Below are positions 15,903 through 23,853 of a DNA stretch of 64,000 bases, piece by piece. The stretch comes from Bradyrhizobium sp. 186 (GTDB lineage: Bacteria > Pseudomonadota > Alphaproteobacteria > Rhizobiales > Xanthobacteraceae): the NCBI RefSeq assembly GCF_023101685.1, contig NZ_CP082164.1:2790001-2854000 (forward strand), given 5' to 3'. The notes beneath the pieces are model-generated. The model was not told the origin of the DNA. It searched no databases and saw only the letters and a list, made by a program, of their open reading frames with translations. The translations under genes and the position numbers were made by a program. Numbering within the stretch: the first letter of the stretch is position 1; every line of letters starts with the position of its first letter.

Positions 15903-16055
15903 ATGACCGTCTTCGTCTACGTGAATACCGCCAAACAGGTCGGTGACATCGATCACAAGGTCTTCGCCACGGTCGAGGCTGCGGAAATGTGGTTCGAGGA
16001 GCACGACCCCGAGGGCGTCGCATTCGAGTACGACGTGATAGGCCCGCCAGCGTGA
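15903..16055 (+). CDS. Small conserved protein (50 aa)
   Basis: From the ATG at 15903 the protein reads MTVFVYVNTAKQVGDIDH, then VFATVEAAEMWFEEHDPEG and FEYDVI. A purine-rich GAAGAGGGA lies just upstream, which supports this start over the longer frame that begins inside the IS110 end. It is a frequent small alpha/beta protein in Bradyrhizobium, function unknown. The last codons and stop fall inside the hairpin at 16041-16066. Confidence 0.75.
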   Translation: MTVFVYVNTAKQVGDIDHKVFATVEAAEMWFEEHDPEGVAFEYDVIGPPA

Positions 16056-16066
16056 ACCGGCGGGCC
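16041..16066. terminator. Hairpin overlapping the stop of the small gene
   Basis: A perfect 8-bp stem (16041-16048 with 16059-16066) and 10-base loop. There is no T-run, but the core cccgccag-gtgaacc-ggcggg recurs at 16346-16367 with a T-run. Confidence 0.45.
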
Positions 16067-16077
16067 CTCGCGAAATT

Positions 16078-16281
16078 CTAACCTACCCGTAGATTTCCGG
16101 CGGATTCCTTGCCGCGGTCCGTGACTACTTCATAGCTGACCTTAGCGCCCTCGTTGAGGCTGCTCAGGCCGGCCTTCTCAACGGCCGAGATATGGACAAA
16201 TACGTCCCTGCCGCCGTTATCGGGTTGAATGAATTCATAGCCCTTGGTCGAATTAAACCACTTCACAATACCAGTTGCCAC
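16078..16281 (-). CDS. Cold-shock protein with altered RNP1 motif
   Basis: A 67-residue CspA-type single-strand nucleic-acid binding protein. A GTG at 16281 gives VATGIVKWFNSTKGYEFIQP, then DNGGRDVFVHISAVEKAGL and a C-terminal GNLRVG. RNP2 (VFVHIS) is normal. RNP1 is KGYEFIQ where KGYGFIQ or KGFGFI is expected; the missing Gly is normally on the nucleic-acid face. The longer open frame to 16416 runs through a terminator, so the GTG start is preferred. Probably an accessory paralogue of the chromosomal csp genes. Confidence 0.85.
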   Translation of the reverse strand: MATGIVKWFNSTKGYEFIQPDNGGRDVFVHISAVEKAGLSSLNEGAKVSYEVVTDRGKESAGNLRVG

Positions 16282-16340
16282 GTCCGCCTCCTGCTTGAGC
16301 AATGACAAGAGCCTAAATCTAGCACCTAGGGCAGGGCAAG

Positions 16341-16367
16341 AAAAACCCGCCAGTGTGAACCGGCGGG
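16341..16367 (-). terminator. Rho-independent terminator (minus strand)
   Basis: A 6-bp CCCGCC/GGCGGG stem (16346-16351 with 16362-16367) followed on the minus strand by TTTTTC. It sits 10 bases after the stop of the ORF at 16377-16661, supporting that gene. Confidence 0.65.
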
Positions 16368-16376
16368 CCTCTCGTC

Positions 16377-16661
16377 TCATATGCCGGAAATCTTCTTGCC
16401 GGCGATGGCGAGGCACATGCTGAGCTTAGCAGACCAAGGTTGAGGCGGATCAGGCGCATCAGGCGGCACCGTTCGCGTCCAATCCTCAGCCCTAACCTGC
16501 AGCAACCCGTCACGATCGCCGATGCCGGACTCAGTTGAGTGGTCCTCAAAGTCGCGGCGGGCCCCGGCGCCCGCGCGAGGCCTCGGCCTTGATGCGGTAG
16601 CTCTCGGCCGCCTGAGCAGGCGCCGCCTAGTGAAAGGATCCGCTATTCGGCAATGTCGCAC
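16377..16661 (-). CDS. Hypothetical protein, start uncertain
   Basis: The C-terminal half reads VRAEDWTRTVPPDAPDPPQP, then WSAKLSMCLAIAGKKISGI, which has a plausible protein composition. The frame is followed directly by a good terminator. The N-terminal part is extremely Arg-rich and may not be translated; the true start could lie further in. Function unknown. Confidence 0.4.
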   Translation of the reverse strand: MRHCRIADPFTRRRLLRRPRATASRPRPRAGAGARRDFEDHSTESGIGDRDGLLQVRAEDWTRTVPPDAPDPPQPWSAKLSMCLAIAGKKISGI

Positions 16662-16857
16662 ACGCGCTGCGCCAAGCCCTTGTAAGAACCTGCTCCATCA
16701 CGCACTCCCGGCAACCGCGTCGGGCAATTCAGGACCGGGGCGAGGCCGCCATCAAGATGGCGGCGAATGGGCGGTAGGCAGTTAGACAACTTTCCGCGAT
16801 CCGCTGGAGGCGGTTGAGCGCGGGTATAAGCTTGTTGGCGGCAGGGATATCATCACG

Positions 16858-17154
16858 ATGCAGCGTCCGATCCGAAAGGCATGCCCGGCGTGCGGGCAAC
16901 CGATGCAGCCTGTGCCCGATGACTCGGGAAGGGGCGAGCACTACGTCTGCCGCTCCTATGACGAGGACCCGCTGCACGACCCGCTTGTCCCATGCGCTAC
17001 GTTCCCACTTCCGGAGGGGACGGTCGCATTTCAAAAGGGTAAGTCATGCAAAAGCCGAAAGGTCCTCAAGATGTGGGTCGATCTAATGACGCCTCTGTCT
17101 GAGCCGAAATCGTCGACAGCACGGGCCACATTGCAGAGGTTGCGAGCTCGTTAG
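16858..17154 (+). CDS. Small zinc-binding protein, C-terminus diverged
   Basis: Starts MQRPIRKACPACGQPMQPV, then GEHYVCRSYDEDPLHDP. The CPxCG knuckle followed by a CRSxDxDPLHDP segment is familiar from short Bradyrhizobium proteins of about 55 residues, in which a second CxxC completes the zinc site; here CRSY replaces CRSC. After DPLHDP the sequence is unfamiliar, consistent with a frameshift or fusion. Function unknown. Confidence 0.55.
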   Translation: MQRPIRKACPACGQPMQPVPDDSGRGEHYVCRSYDEDPLHDPLVPCATFPLPEGTVAFQKGKSCKSRKVLKMWVDLMTPLSEPKSSTARATLQRLRAR

Positions 17155-17486
17155 ACGGGCAGCCGAAGCCAAAGGTCGTTGCTGGACAGCGTACCGGCCG
17201 GCGTGGCTATCTCCATATCGAGGACGCGAAATGAGCCGGGCTCGTCATCATACAGGTAGCGAAGGTGCCAGACCGGGCCAAGTTCTGGTGTAACGGCGAA
17301 GTCATCTAAGGCACTCGCGACGTATCGAACGGCATCGCGATGTGCTATCGGCGCGGAGAACATCGCGTCCAGCAGCGTGGCAAGGCTCATACCTTCAAGG
17401 AGCATGGTTCGCGCGACTTCGTCTCCGTAGACGAGCCTGAGGGCCGATACGAGGGCCGCGATAGCGTCAGGGTTCTTTAGAGGCAC
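17151..17486 (-). CDS. Hypothetical protein (111 aa)
   Basis: A 111-residue soluble protein starting from GTG with MPLKNPDAIAALVSALRLVY, then EGMSLATLLDAMF, and a C-terminal half with GPVWHLRYLYDDEP and MEIATPAGTLSSN. Composition and secondary-structure pattern look genuine. I do not recognise a family. Its 3' end overlaps the end of the convergent zinc-binding gene by four bases. Confidence 0.55.
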   Translation of the reverse strand: MPLKNPDAIAALVSALRLVYGDEVARTMLLEGMSLATLLDAMFSAPIAHRDAVRYVASALDDFAVTPELGPVWHLRYLYDDEPGSFRVLDMEIATPAGTLSSNDLWLRLPV

Positions 17487-17575
17487 GGCAGATTCGTTTC
17501 AGGCCAAAAGCCGGACCATTGACGCAAGGGCGCGCGGGCGGCGGTTGCGTGTTTTCGCAGGGCCATGGACGTCCG

Positions 17576-18088
17576 CTACAACACCTCAGCACGAACCTGA
17601 GCCACGCCACGATCCGTAATCCCCAAGCTGCGCGCGGCGGCGAGCGAGAGGTCGAGGACGCGGCCACGGACCCATGGTCCGCGGTCGGTGATACGAACCA
17701 CCACCGACTTACTCGTCTCAAGATCAATGACGCGGACTCTCGTGCCGAACGGCAGACGGCGGTGCGCCGCGGTTAGTAGATTCCGATCAAACGATGAACC
17801 GCTCGCTGTCTTCCTTTTCGAATACGAGTAGTAGGAGGCTTTTCCGGAAAAGATTCGATTGAAAGATTGAGCGCCTGAACGATCTTTCAAGGGCTCTTGT
17901 CCGTTCGGAGGTTGCGGTTGCGGCTCATCCTTCTTTGTCTGATCGAGTCCTTCAGGAGCGGGCTCCGCGTGAGCCTTTGGAATGATGGACCACCTGTCAT
18001 TGAATGTTTGGCCGACAGCAGGGGTCGCCTGAAGCCCCGTCCAAGCGGAGACTGTTGCAATCACGATCATTCCAGAAAGCAGACGCAT
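17576..18088 (-). CDS. RlpA-family septal ring lytic transglycosylase-like protein
   Basis: A 170-residue exported protein. The ATG at 18088 has GAGG eight bases upstream and opens a signal peptide MRLLSGMIVIATVSAW. A Pro/Glu/Lys-rich linker (45-70) leads to a double-psi beta-barrel domain (about 82-170): GKASYYSYSKRKTASG, AAHRRLPFGTRVRVID, VVVRITDRGPWVRGRVLDLS and the final AAARSLGI. This is the RlpA domain, which binds or cleaves denuded peptidoglycan strands. There is no C-terminal SPOR domain, so septal targeting is not expected. Confidence 0.85.
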   Translation of the reverse strand: MRLLSGMIVIATVSAWTGLQATPAVGQTFNDRWSIIPKAHAEPAPEGLDQTKKDEPQPQPPNGQEPLKDRSGAQSFNRIFSGKASYYSYSKRKTASGSSFDRNLLTAAHRRLPFGTRVRVIDLETSKSVVVRITDRGPWVRGRVLDLSLAAARSLGITDRGVAQVRAEVL

Positions 18089-18380
18089 GATCGACCTCAC
18101 TACAAATCACAAAACAAAAGAACAATGCAAACTCATAAGGCACGTTCCGGCACGTTCGGGATTGATATGCTGAGAGGTGATTTCATACCGATATTTCTGG
18201 AATGTGTTGCAGGCACGTAGACGCAGTGCAGCAGGCAGATAGCCCGCTGCAACGCACCACGTTAATCGGCGAGCAGTCCTGGGGCCAACACCGCGTGTGC
18301 GTACAGGCGATGCAATCAGTGGCGTGGATGTCTTCGCCTGATTGTAAAGACGAAGAGGACATTGAACGGACCGCGGCAAT

Positions 18381-18695
18381 TTAGCGGGGCGAGATGCCGC
18401 GCGGGCCACGTAAGACGATCGCGATGAAAAATCGCGGAAGCGGCGAATGGCCCCGTACGTTATCCCGCTTCGCTCGCAGTGGATCGCAAACGGACATACA
18501 CCCGGCTCGCGTTGGTCTGTCGCCCCCGCTCGTGGGGATGTTGAAATTCCGCGCGGCAAGCTCCAGCTCGAGATCGCTAATACGTTCGAAGATGTGAGCA
18601 GCGATTTCCTCTAACGCTTCGGCGGTCAGGGATTGAATGCCCCGCAACGCAAGCTCGTCTCTACGAACTTTCGCCACAATCAATTGGATGGCCAT
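18381..18695 (-). CDS. Small conserved helical protein, copy 2
   Basis: Paralogue of the gene at 4584: it begins MAIQLIVAKVRRDEL and contains AAHIFERISDLELELAARNF. Similarity ends around residue 56; the remaining 48 residues are Arg/Pro-rich and probably result from loss of the native stop. The sequence before the ATG is also conserved with copy 1. Function unknown. Confidence 0.55.
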   Translation of the reverse strand: MAIQLIVAKVRRDELALRGIQSLTAEALEEIAAHIFERISDLELELAARNFNIPTSGGDRPTRAGCMSVCDPLRAKRDNVRGHSPLPRFFIAIVLRGPRGISPR

Positions 18696-18753
18696 TTGGA
18701 TTTACAATCCTAAAAGCCGTGATCCAACCGCAGCTGCGGGCGAATGCAAGGGG

Positions 18754-19026
18754 TCAACGCGCCGGCAGCCGATCGACCATGGCGGCAACGACCCGGGGCG
18801 GCGGCGTGATGCCCGACAGCTTCCAGGCTGTCCCCTCAAAATGCATGCTGATGCTGCCGGCATTTTCGCCCGGGCCCAGTGTGAGCGAAAATTCGCCAGG
18901 CTTGACCGGAGTGATCCGTCCGATAACAGCGAAGATATTTGCAGCATCGAAGTTGGCTAACGACGCCATCGTGCCAAAGCTTATGTTGTCAGCCACATTG
19001 CGCACAGTCCCGCTTCTCACGAGCAC
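18754..19026 (-). pseudogene. C-terminal fragment of a hypothetical protein (possibly DUF2939)
   Basis: About 90 residues with NIFAVIGRITPVKPGEFSLT, a strand-rich middle and FEGTAWKLSGITPPPRVV near the end. The WKLSGI ending resembles DUF2939 proteins, but the N-terminal signal sequence and first half are absent, so this is likely a remnant. Confidence 0.35.
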
Positions 19027-19156
19027 AGATAGATTCTCCGGCGATGTGAGCTTGGTGCGAAATCGTCTGCGATCGATGTGCCGAGCGTGTTTATCGCCAT
19101 TCGCTCAATTGGTCGCGGCGGGCGGTTTTGCCCAAGCCGATCGAGGTAGGCGCTGA

Positions 19157-19330
19157 TTAGCTGCTGGTGGTGACGCACCGATAGGGCGGCATTGACGGGC
19201 CTTCCATCAACTCTTCGCCGGTAATGACTTCATACGAGCCCGCCGGTAACAACCGCTCGATACTCGCGATCCGGAATGGATACTTGAAAACTACTGTTTC
19301 ACGTCGCGATCGGACCGCTGTCATCGTCAT
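19157..19330 (-). CDS. Small conserved protein (57 aa)
   Basis: From the ATG at 19330: MTMTAVRSRRETVVFKYPFR, then IERLLPAGSYEVITGEELME. The pattern of a basic start, a strand pair and an acidic turn (PAGSYEVxTxEELxEG) is a short protein family I have seen widely in Bradyrhizobium; function unknown. The longer ORF start at 19372 adds an unconvincing Ala/Arg/Cys-rich leader. Confidence 0.65.
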   Translation of the reverse strand: MTMTAVRSRRETVVFKYPFRIASIERLLPAGSYEVITGEELMEGPSMPPYRCVTTSS

Positions 19331-19473
19331 TCTCGCACATTGGTTACGGCACGCCGCCGCCATAGCGGCCACGTTCGTTGACGCTTGCTAATGCCGCAAG
19401 CCGCAGTTCGCTTTGATCGCGCTCACCGGTCGCAACACGAGCGAGGATGTTCTGTACAACCTGCAAAGGTTAG

Positions 19474-20908
19474 CATTACAGTTGCTTTGTTTGCGGGCTT
19501 CTGAATCCATGGGCAACCATGATTCGAATGTCGTGGACGCGGGCCGCGTCGGTTGAGGAGACGCTTGCGTTGTGGGCGGCGTCGCTTCGAGAGATCAAGC
19601 AACGGATACGTCCGTTGTTCACGCAAGAGCGTGTGGCGACGAATGCAGGCTTGTTCCTGGAAGGTCTGCTCGGAGATGAGCAGCGCAAGACCGGCTGGAT
19701 GCGCGCGGAGGCGGCTGGCGATCCTGGCCCATGGCGTCAGCAGGCAATTCTGGGTCGTGGAGATTGGGACGCTGATGCCCTGCGCGATATCGTCCGCGAC
19801 TATGTCATCGAGCATTTGGCGGATGACGATGCGGTGCTGGTGATCGACGAGACCGGCTTTCTCAAGCAGGGTAAGGCCTCATGCGGAGTGGCACGGCAAT
19901 ACACTGGTTCGGCAGGGAAGATTACGAACTGCCAGATCGGCGTCTTCGCTACCTACGTTTCGCGTCATGGTCATGCGTTCATCGATCGCGCGTTGTATCT
20001 TCCGAAGGAATGGACTGACGATCCAGATCGTCTGGAAGCCGCATATGTGCCTGCCGATGTCGGCTTTGCGACCAAACCAAAGCTTGCGACGAGAATGATC
20101 GCACGTGCGATAGCCGCGTCTGTACCATTCAAGTGGGTTGCCGGTGACACGGTCTACGGTGTTGGCGATATCGAACAGCAGCTACGGCGGGCAGGCAAAG
20201 GCTATGTGCTCGGGGTCAGCAGCTCTCATGTCTTCCGATCCTGGGGCAAGCGACAGCCGGTCGCCGGCAAGGCCGAAGACATCGCCCGGACGCGGCGCCC
20301 GTCCGACTGGAAGCGCTTGTCGGCGGGAGCCGGAACCAAAGGACCGAGGCTGCATGACTGGTGTTATCTCGAACTGGCCGATCTCGAGGTCGAGCAGTTC
20401 AACAGCGCAAATGATGGTTTATGGACGCGCGGTCTGCTGATCCGTCGCCATATCGCCGATGGCGATCTCGCCTTCTTCACCACCTGGTGCCCAGCGGGAA
20501 CATCAATTGAAACGCTGGTCGCGGTCGAAGGCCATCGATGGGCGATCGAGGACAGCTTTGAAACCGCGAAAAACGAGTTCGGGCTCGATCACAACGAGAG
20601 CAGGTCCTGGCATGGCTGGCATCGCCACGTGTCCCTGGTGATGCTCGCCTTCGCCATGATGGCGGCGATCCGCCATCGCGCCAATCCGCCACCGCCCAAA
20701 AAAACCAAACGCCGCCCCCCGGCAAAAGCCAAAGCACACCCACGCCGCCGCTGATCCGTTGGTCAATCCAGGAAATCCGCCGCATCGCCATCAGGCTTGC
20801 TCGAAAGCGGATCCAACCCGCGCATGTCATCGCATGGTCATTCTGGCGCAGAGCTCACCAGGCTGCCGCTCAGCGCGCGCATCTCAAAGCAAAACGGCAA
20901 CTGTAATG
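19474..20908 (+). mobile_element. IS701-family insertion sequence, complete with target duplication
   Basis: The element is 1435 bp. Its ends carry inverted CATTACAGTTGC (left 19474-19485; right complement ending at 20908). Both sides are flanked by TTAG (19470-19473 and 20909-20912), matching the YTAR target duplication of IS701. The transposase is intact. The right TTAG was later used as the insertion site of an IS5/IS427-type element. Confidence 0.9.
19519..20754 (+). CDS. IS701-family transposase
   Basis: A 411-residue DDE transposase. Expected acidic motifs are visible: VLVIDETGFLKQGKASCG (first Asp), WVAGDTVYG (second Asp) and HRWAIEDSFETAKNEFG (Glu). The C-terminus is Pro/Lys/Arg-rich (KKTKRRPPAKAKAHPRRR). 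Length and order are normal for IS701. It begins 45 bases inside the left end. Confidence 0.95.
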   Translation: MIRMSWTRAASVEETLALWAASLREIKQRIRPLFTQERVATNAGLFLEGLLGDEQRKTGWMRAEAAGDPGPWRQQAILGRGDWDADALRDIVRDYVIEHLADDDAVLVIDETGFLKQGKASCGVARQYTGSAGKITNCQIGVFATYVSRHGHAFIDRALYLPKEWTDDPDRLEAAYVPADVGFATKPKLATRMIARAIAASVPFKWVAGDTVYGVGDIEQQLRRAGKGYVLGVSSSHVFRSWGKRQPVAGKAEDIARTRRPSDWKRLSAGAGTKGPRLHDWCYLELADLEVEQFNSANDGLWTRGLLIRRHIADGDLAFFTTWCPAGTSIETLVAVEGHRWAIEDSFETAKNEFGLDHNESRSWHGWHRHVSLVMLAFAMMAAIRHRANPPPPKKTKRRPPAKAKAHPRRR

Positions 20909-20925
20909 TTAGAGTCTGTCCGGGA

Positions 20926-21794
20926 TCATGCTGTTTTTTGGCAGAGCTTTCGCAGCATGAGGCGGATTGAGGCGAGGCGCAAGAACGCCAATGCCTTTCG
21001 GTTGAGGCACTCCCAATCCTTGGCCAAACGGCGGCAGCGGTTGAGCCAGGCGATGGTGCGTTCGACGATCCATCGCTTGGGCAAGATCGCAAAACTCTTT
21101 GCTGTATCGGAGCGCTTGACGATCTCGACGTCGATTTGCCGGAGGATTTTGCGAACGGCGGACTGAAAGATCGGCCCCTGATAGCCGCCGTCAGCATAGA
21201 GCTTCAGCAGGAATGGATGCAGGCCAAACAGCGTGGCCATCACCAGCACCCCACCGTCACGATCCTGGATGTCCGCCGAATGCACGAGGGCGTGGAGCAG
21301 CAAGCCTTGAGTATCGACTAGGATGTGGCGCTTCTTGCCCTTGATCTTCTTGCCCGCATCGTAGCCATGCGGGTCGATCCACGCCCCCCTTTTTCCGCGC
21401 TCTTGACGCTTTGACTGTCGATGATGGCGGCGCTCGGGCTGGGTTCTCGGTTAGCCAATTCTCGACATTGTACATAGAGCGCGTGATGGATGCGATCGAG
21501 CGTGCCGTTCCAAGCCCACAAGTCAAAATAGTCGTGCACCGTGCTGCGTGGCGGCAGGTCCTTCGGGATCGCTCGCCATTGGCAACCGGTGCTCAGCACA
21601 TACATCAGGCCATTGATCACCTCGCGCACATCGACCGTGCGCTTGTTGCCGCCTCGCTTGGCTGGCGCAATCAGCGGCTCCACCAACGCCCATTCCTCAT
21701 CAGTCAAATCGCTTGGATAGCGTAGCCGGCTTCGGTCGTAACGACCGCGGTTCTCCTTCGTCCACATGGGCGCCCCTTCGAATCGGACCGCCAC
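20926..21794 (-). CDS. IS5/IS427 transposase, two frames joined by -1 frameshift (copy A)
   Basis: The first frame (21318-21794, 158 residues) contains the DUF4096-type N-terminus with LTDEEWALVEPLIAPAKRGG and the first catalytic Asp in AAIIDSQSVKSAEKGG. At A5-G6 (21394-21404 on the plus strand) the reading must slip by -1 to continue into DPHGYDAGKKIKGKKRH and the rest of the DDE domain, with YADGGYQGP and RWIVERTIAWL (Glu) ending at 20926. This arrangement is usual for IS427 elements and gives about 290 residues. Confidence 0.9.
21394..21404 (-). promoter_or_regulatory. Ribosomal -1 frameshift site of IS copy A
   Basis: On the minus strand the run is AAAAAGGGGGG, read in zero frame as GAA AAA GGG GGG CGT. 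A one-base slip back on the G run gives GGG GCG TGG and joins the two transposase frames. The same run occurs at 25346-25356 and 26282-26292. Confidence 0.7.
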
Positions 21795-22050
21795 CCTTGA
21801 ATCACAAATGATTCCGATGATTCAAGATGTTCCCGGACAGACACTTAGAGATCGTGAGCATCACAGGTGAGAATGACCCTATCGCATCCTCAAAACTTGT
21901 TCTGAAGCTGGCAAGCTCTTCTGGAGAACAGGCAATGCGTTGACTACTTATTCTAATGACTTTCTTTATTTTCTCCGTCTTGTCCGTGTGCCTCTCACTG
22001 TCGCGCCGCTCAAAAAGAGACCAGTGGCGTCAGTGCAATTGCAGCGGAAG

Positions 22051-22578
22051 TTACTCGCCACCATCTTCGAGCACGCCGTTGCGAGCGATGGAGCCAGCCG
22101 CAATTTGAAGCGAAGAACCAATCGCCCAACAGCATGCGATCAGAATGATCGAACCTTCAGACAGGACCTGATCAACGACAATCATGCTGACCGACAGAAA
22201 CGCCGCAATCGCGGCAACGAATGTGCCTACCGCACTGAAAATCTCAGCCGCATCGGTGCCGCGGTTCCGCTCTTCCGGGAGTCTCGAAGTCGATCCCTGA
22301 GCAGGACGGCTAGGCATATCGATGCCGATGTAGAAGCTGAAAGCTCCGTAGAGCATCATCAACAAGATGAACCAGCCGCTTCCAAACATTTCGTTTCCTA
22401 GGCGCATCAATGCTGCGGCCACGTACAGGCCGCACGCCCCTCCAACCGCAGCGAGTCCAATCCTTTCAAGGAGATGCGCCGATTTGATGAGAGCAGACGG
22501 AGCCACCCATATGGTAGCCGCGACATAAGTGTATTTTGCCACAGAGAATGCATTGGGAACTACATTGCTCATTTTCAT
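22051..22578 (-). CDS. Polytopic membrane protein of unknown function (175 aa)
   Basis: The ATG at 22578 is preceded by a strong AAAGGAGGA. The protein has hydrophobic segments at about 39-58 (IGLAAVGGACGLYVAAALM), 66-86 (SGWFILLMMLYGAFSFYIG), 115-138 (GTFVAAIAAFLSVSMIVV) and 143-160, separated by a basic loop with RPAQGSTSRLPEERNRG. It is therefore an inner-membrane protein with about four helices. No conserved motif is recognised and no same-strand neighbour is close. Confidence 0.65.
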   Translation of the reverse strand: MKMSNVVPNAFSVAKYTYVAATIWVAPSALIKSAHLLERIGLAAVGGACGLYVAAALMRLGNEMFGSGWFILLMMLYGAFSFYIGIDMPSRPAQGSTSRLPEERNRGTDAAEIFSAVGTFVAAIAAFLSVSMIVVDQVLSEGSIILIACCWAIGSSLQIAAGSIARNGVLEDGGE

Positions 22579-23095
22579 GTTGCTCCTCCTTTAACAGGTA
22601 GCCGACGGCGCGCGACAGGTCAGCAGATAGTGACTGCTAATCGAGACGGTGTGAAAATTCTGCCGGTGTTAGGTTCTCGACGAAATCTCTCTTGAGTTAC
22701 CCATCGAAGGCATCGCAGCACATTCTCAACGATGAGCATGTCCTGCGGGATCGCACGGGTTGCAGGGACTCGCCTGATCATCCCCGCCTGTGACGATGAC
22801 CTGCGCGGCGCACTGATGCTTGTCAATGAGCCGCTAGAGCAGAGATTAGAGCTCGTCAGCGCCCGACTGAGTCATAGGCTACAGAAGCGGGCGGCACGGG
22901 TTGCTGCACTAGGTGCGGCTCGCGTTAGATCAGCAGGTCACCGCGTAGCGAGGGTGGCGCCGCGGTATATCCGGCGTTTCTTCACCGACTTGTTACGTCT
23001 TCCACACATAACTTGCTCGCCACTGCCCTCATTGCCCTAGCATCCTAGTCGTTTTTGCGATCTGCTTTTCGACGGCTTTCTGCAGGGAGGGAGCG
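22579..23095. other. Intergenic region without a supported gene
   Basis: A plus-strand frame at 22732-23040 is open for 102 codons but is Arg/Leu-rich with no recognisable motif; I do not annotate it. Confidence 0.35.
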
Positions 23096-23311
23096 ATGTC
23101 CTATACGATCGGATTTGTACGTAAGAACGAACGAGATGTTTGGGCGACCGAAACGCCTACAGCTCATCAAGCGGTTGCTATGATTGCGACACTTCAGGAG
23201 AGTACAGAAGAGATCAGGTTCATCAGTTCGCCTCAAGAAGGTGAGATGGGCATCGAGATGCTCCTGCTGTTGGCCAAGGAGGAAGCTGAAGAATTGCCGA
23301 GGGGACGCTGA
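23096..23311 (+). CDS. Small conserved protein (71 aa)
   Basis: A strong GGGAGGGAG lies just before the ATG. The protein starts MSYTIGFVRKNERDVWAT, then AVAMIATLQESTEEIRFISS and a Glu-rich C-terminal helix EMLLLLAKEEAEEL. The predicted strand-helix-strand-helix fold is compact and acidic. I know such short proteins from Bradyrhizobium, without a function. Confidence 0.7.
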   Translation: MSYTIGFVRKNERDVWATETPTAHQAVAMIATLQESTEEIRFISSPQEGEMGIEMLLLLAKEEAEELPRGR

Positions 23312-23522
23312 CGCAAAAGGAAGATCAGCCGGAAGCGAGGATGAAGCAGCGCTCTCCATTGGGCTGCAGATTGCAGCCGTTGATCACGCGAAAGAGCGCG
23401 ACGATGGCGACGAGCGCTCGGCTCGGGATCATGCGGGCGTTGAACCGGGGGGCAGGCCCGATCGGGATAACCCCCGGCGGAGACGGGGAACGCATTCAGG
23501 TGACCTGGCGCGCGACTGAAAG

Positions 23523-23546
23523 AGGCCGCCAAGTGTGAGGCGGCCT
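23523..23546. terminator. Hairpin without T-run
   Basis: A perfect 8-bp stem (23523-23530 with 23539-23546) around the loop aagtgtga. It lies at the 3' side of two converging reading frames and may end either of them. Confidence 0.4.
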
Positions 23547-23773
23547 TAGTCTAGAGCGAAAGTATCAACCCGACGACACGGGAAACACCTGTAAGCTGCA
23601 GGCAGGTTCGCAATCTCTGGCAGTGTGGCAAGATACTCCATGGGCCGTCCGCATTTTGCGCAAATAAAGATGGGTGGATTGTCCTTGTCGTGGCCGCACG
23701 TCATGCCAAAGCCCGTCATGCCAAAGCCCGTCTGGAAGCGCGGCAAGATAGTTTGAACGGCTACGAGGCGCAC
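23546..23773 (-). CDS. Small zinc-ribbon protein with N-terminal GFGMT repeat
   Basis: The core reads MTCGHDKDNPPIFICAKCGR, then PMEYLATLPEIANLPAAYRC and FPCRRVDTF. The CxxC and CxxxxC-type pairs suggest a zinc ribbon. The N-terminus contains GFGMT twice because of a perfect 15-base tandem repeat at 23701-23730; the native start may be one of the repeat ATGs or the TCGHD Met. Function unknown. Confidence 0.6.
   Translation of the reverse strand: MRLVAVQTILPRFQTGFGMTGFGMTCGHDKDNPPIFICAKCGRPMEYLATLPEIANLPAAYRCFPCRRVDTFALD
23701..23730. repeat. Perfect 15-base tandem repeat
   Basis: tcatgccaaagcccg occurs twice without a gap, followed by tc. It lies in the N-terminal coding part of the zinc-ribbon gene and adds five residues per unit without changing frame. 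Confidence 0.9.
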
Positions 23774-23853
23774 CTCCGGTGGAGTACCGAGAGCTATCGG
23801 AATTTGGACGATCCCAAAATCAACGTAGGATCAGGTGCCGCCGCTCAGCTTCT

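Larger units (their letters stand above)
20912..21844 (-). mobile_element. IS5-family (IS427-type) element, copy A
   Basis: A 933-bp element whose ends read GAGTCTGTCCGGG and, inverted, GTGTCTGTCCGGG. It is flanked by TTA on both sides (20909-20911, 21845-21847). It lies directly against the IS701 right end, inside that element's TTAG duplication. Copies B and C are the same length and their translated products are the same. Confidence 0.9.

Noticed and set aside
14716..16023. Longer start of the IS110 transposase at 16023
   Set aside because: The added 81 codons read antisense through the small gene at 15903 and the IS end; MSQKLSS at 15780 is the normal start.
21257..21526. 89-codon third frame in each IS427-type copy
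   Set aside because: It is the +1 frame; the conserved DDE motifs continue in the -1 frame.
23341..23538. 65-codon plus-strand ORF after the small gene at 23096
   Set aside because: Some segments look protein-like, but there is no ribosome binding site and no motif; evidence too weak.
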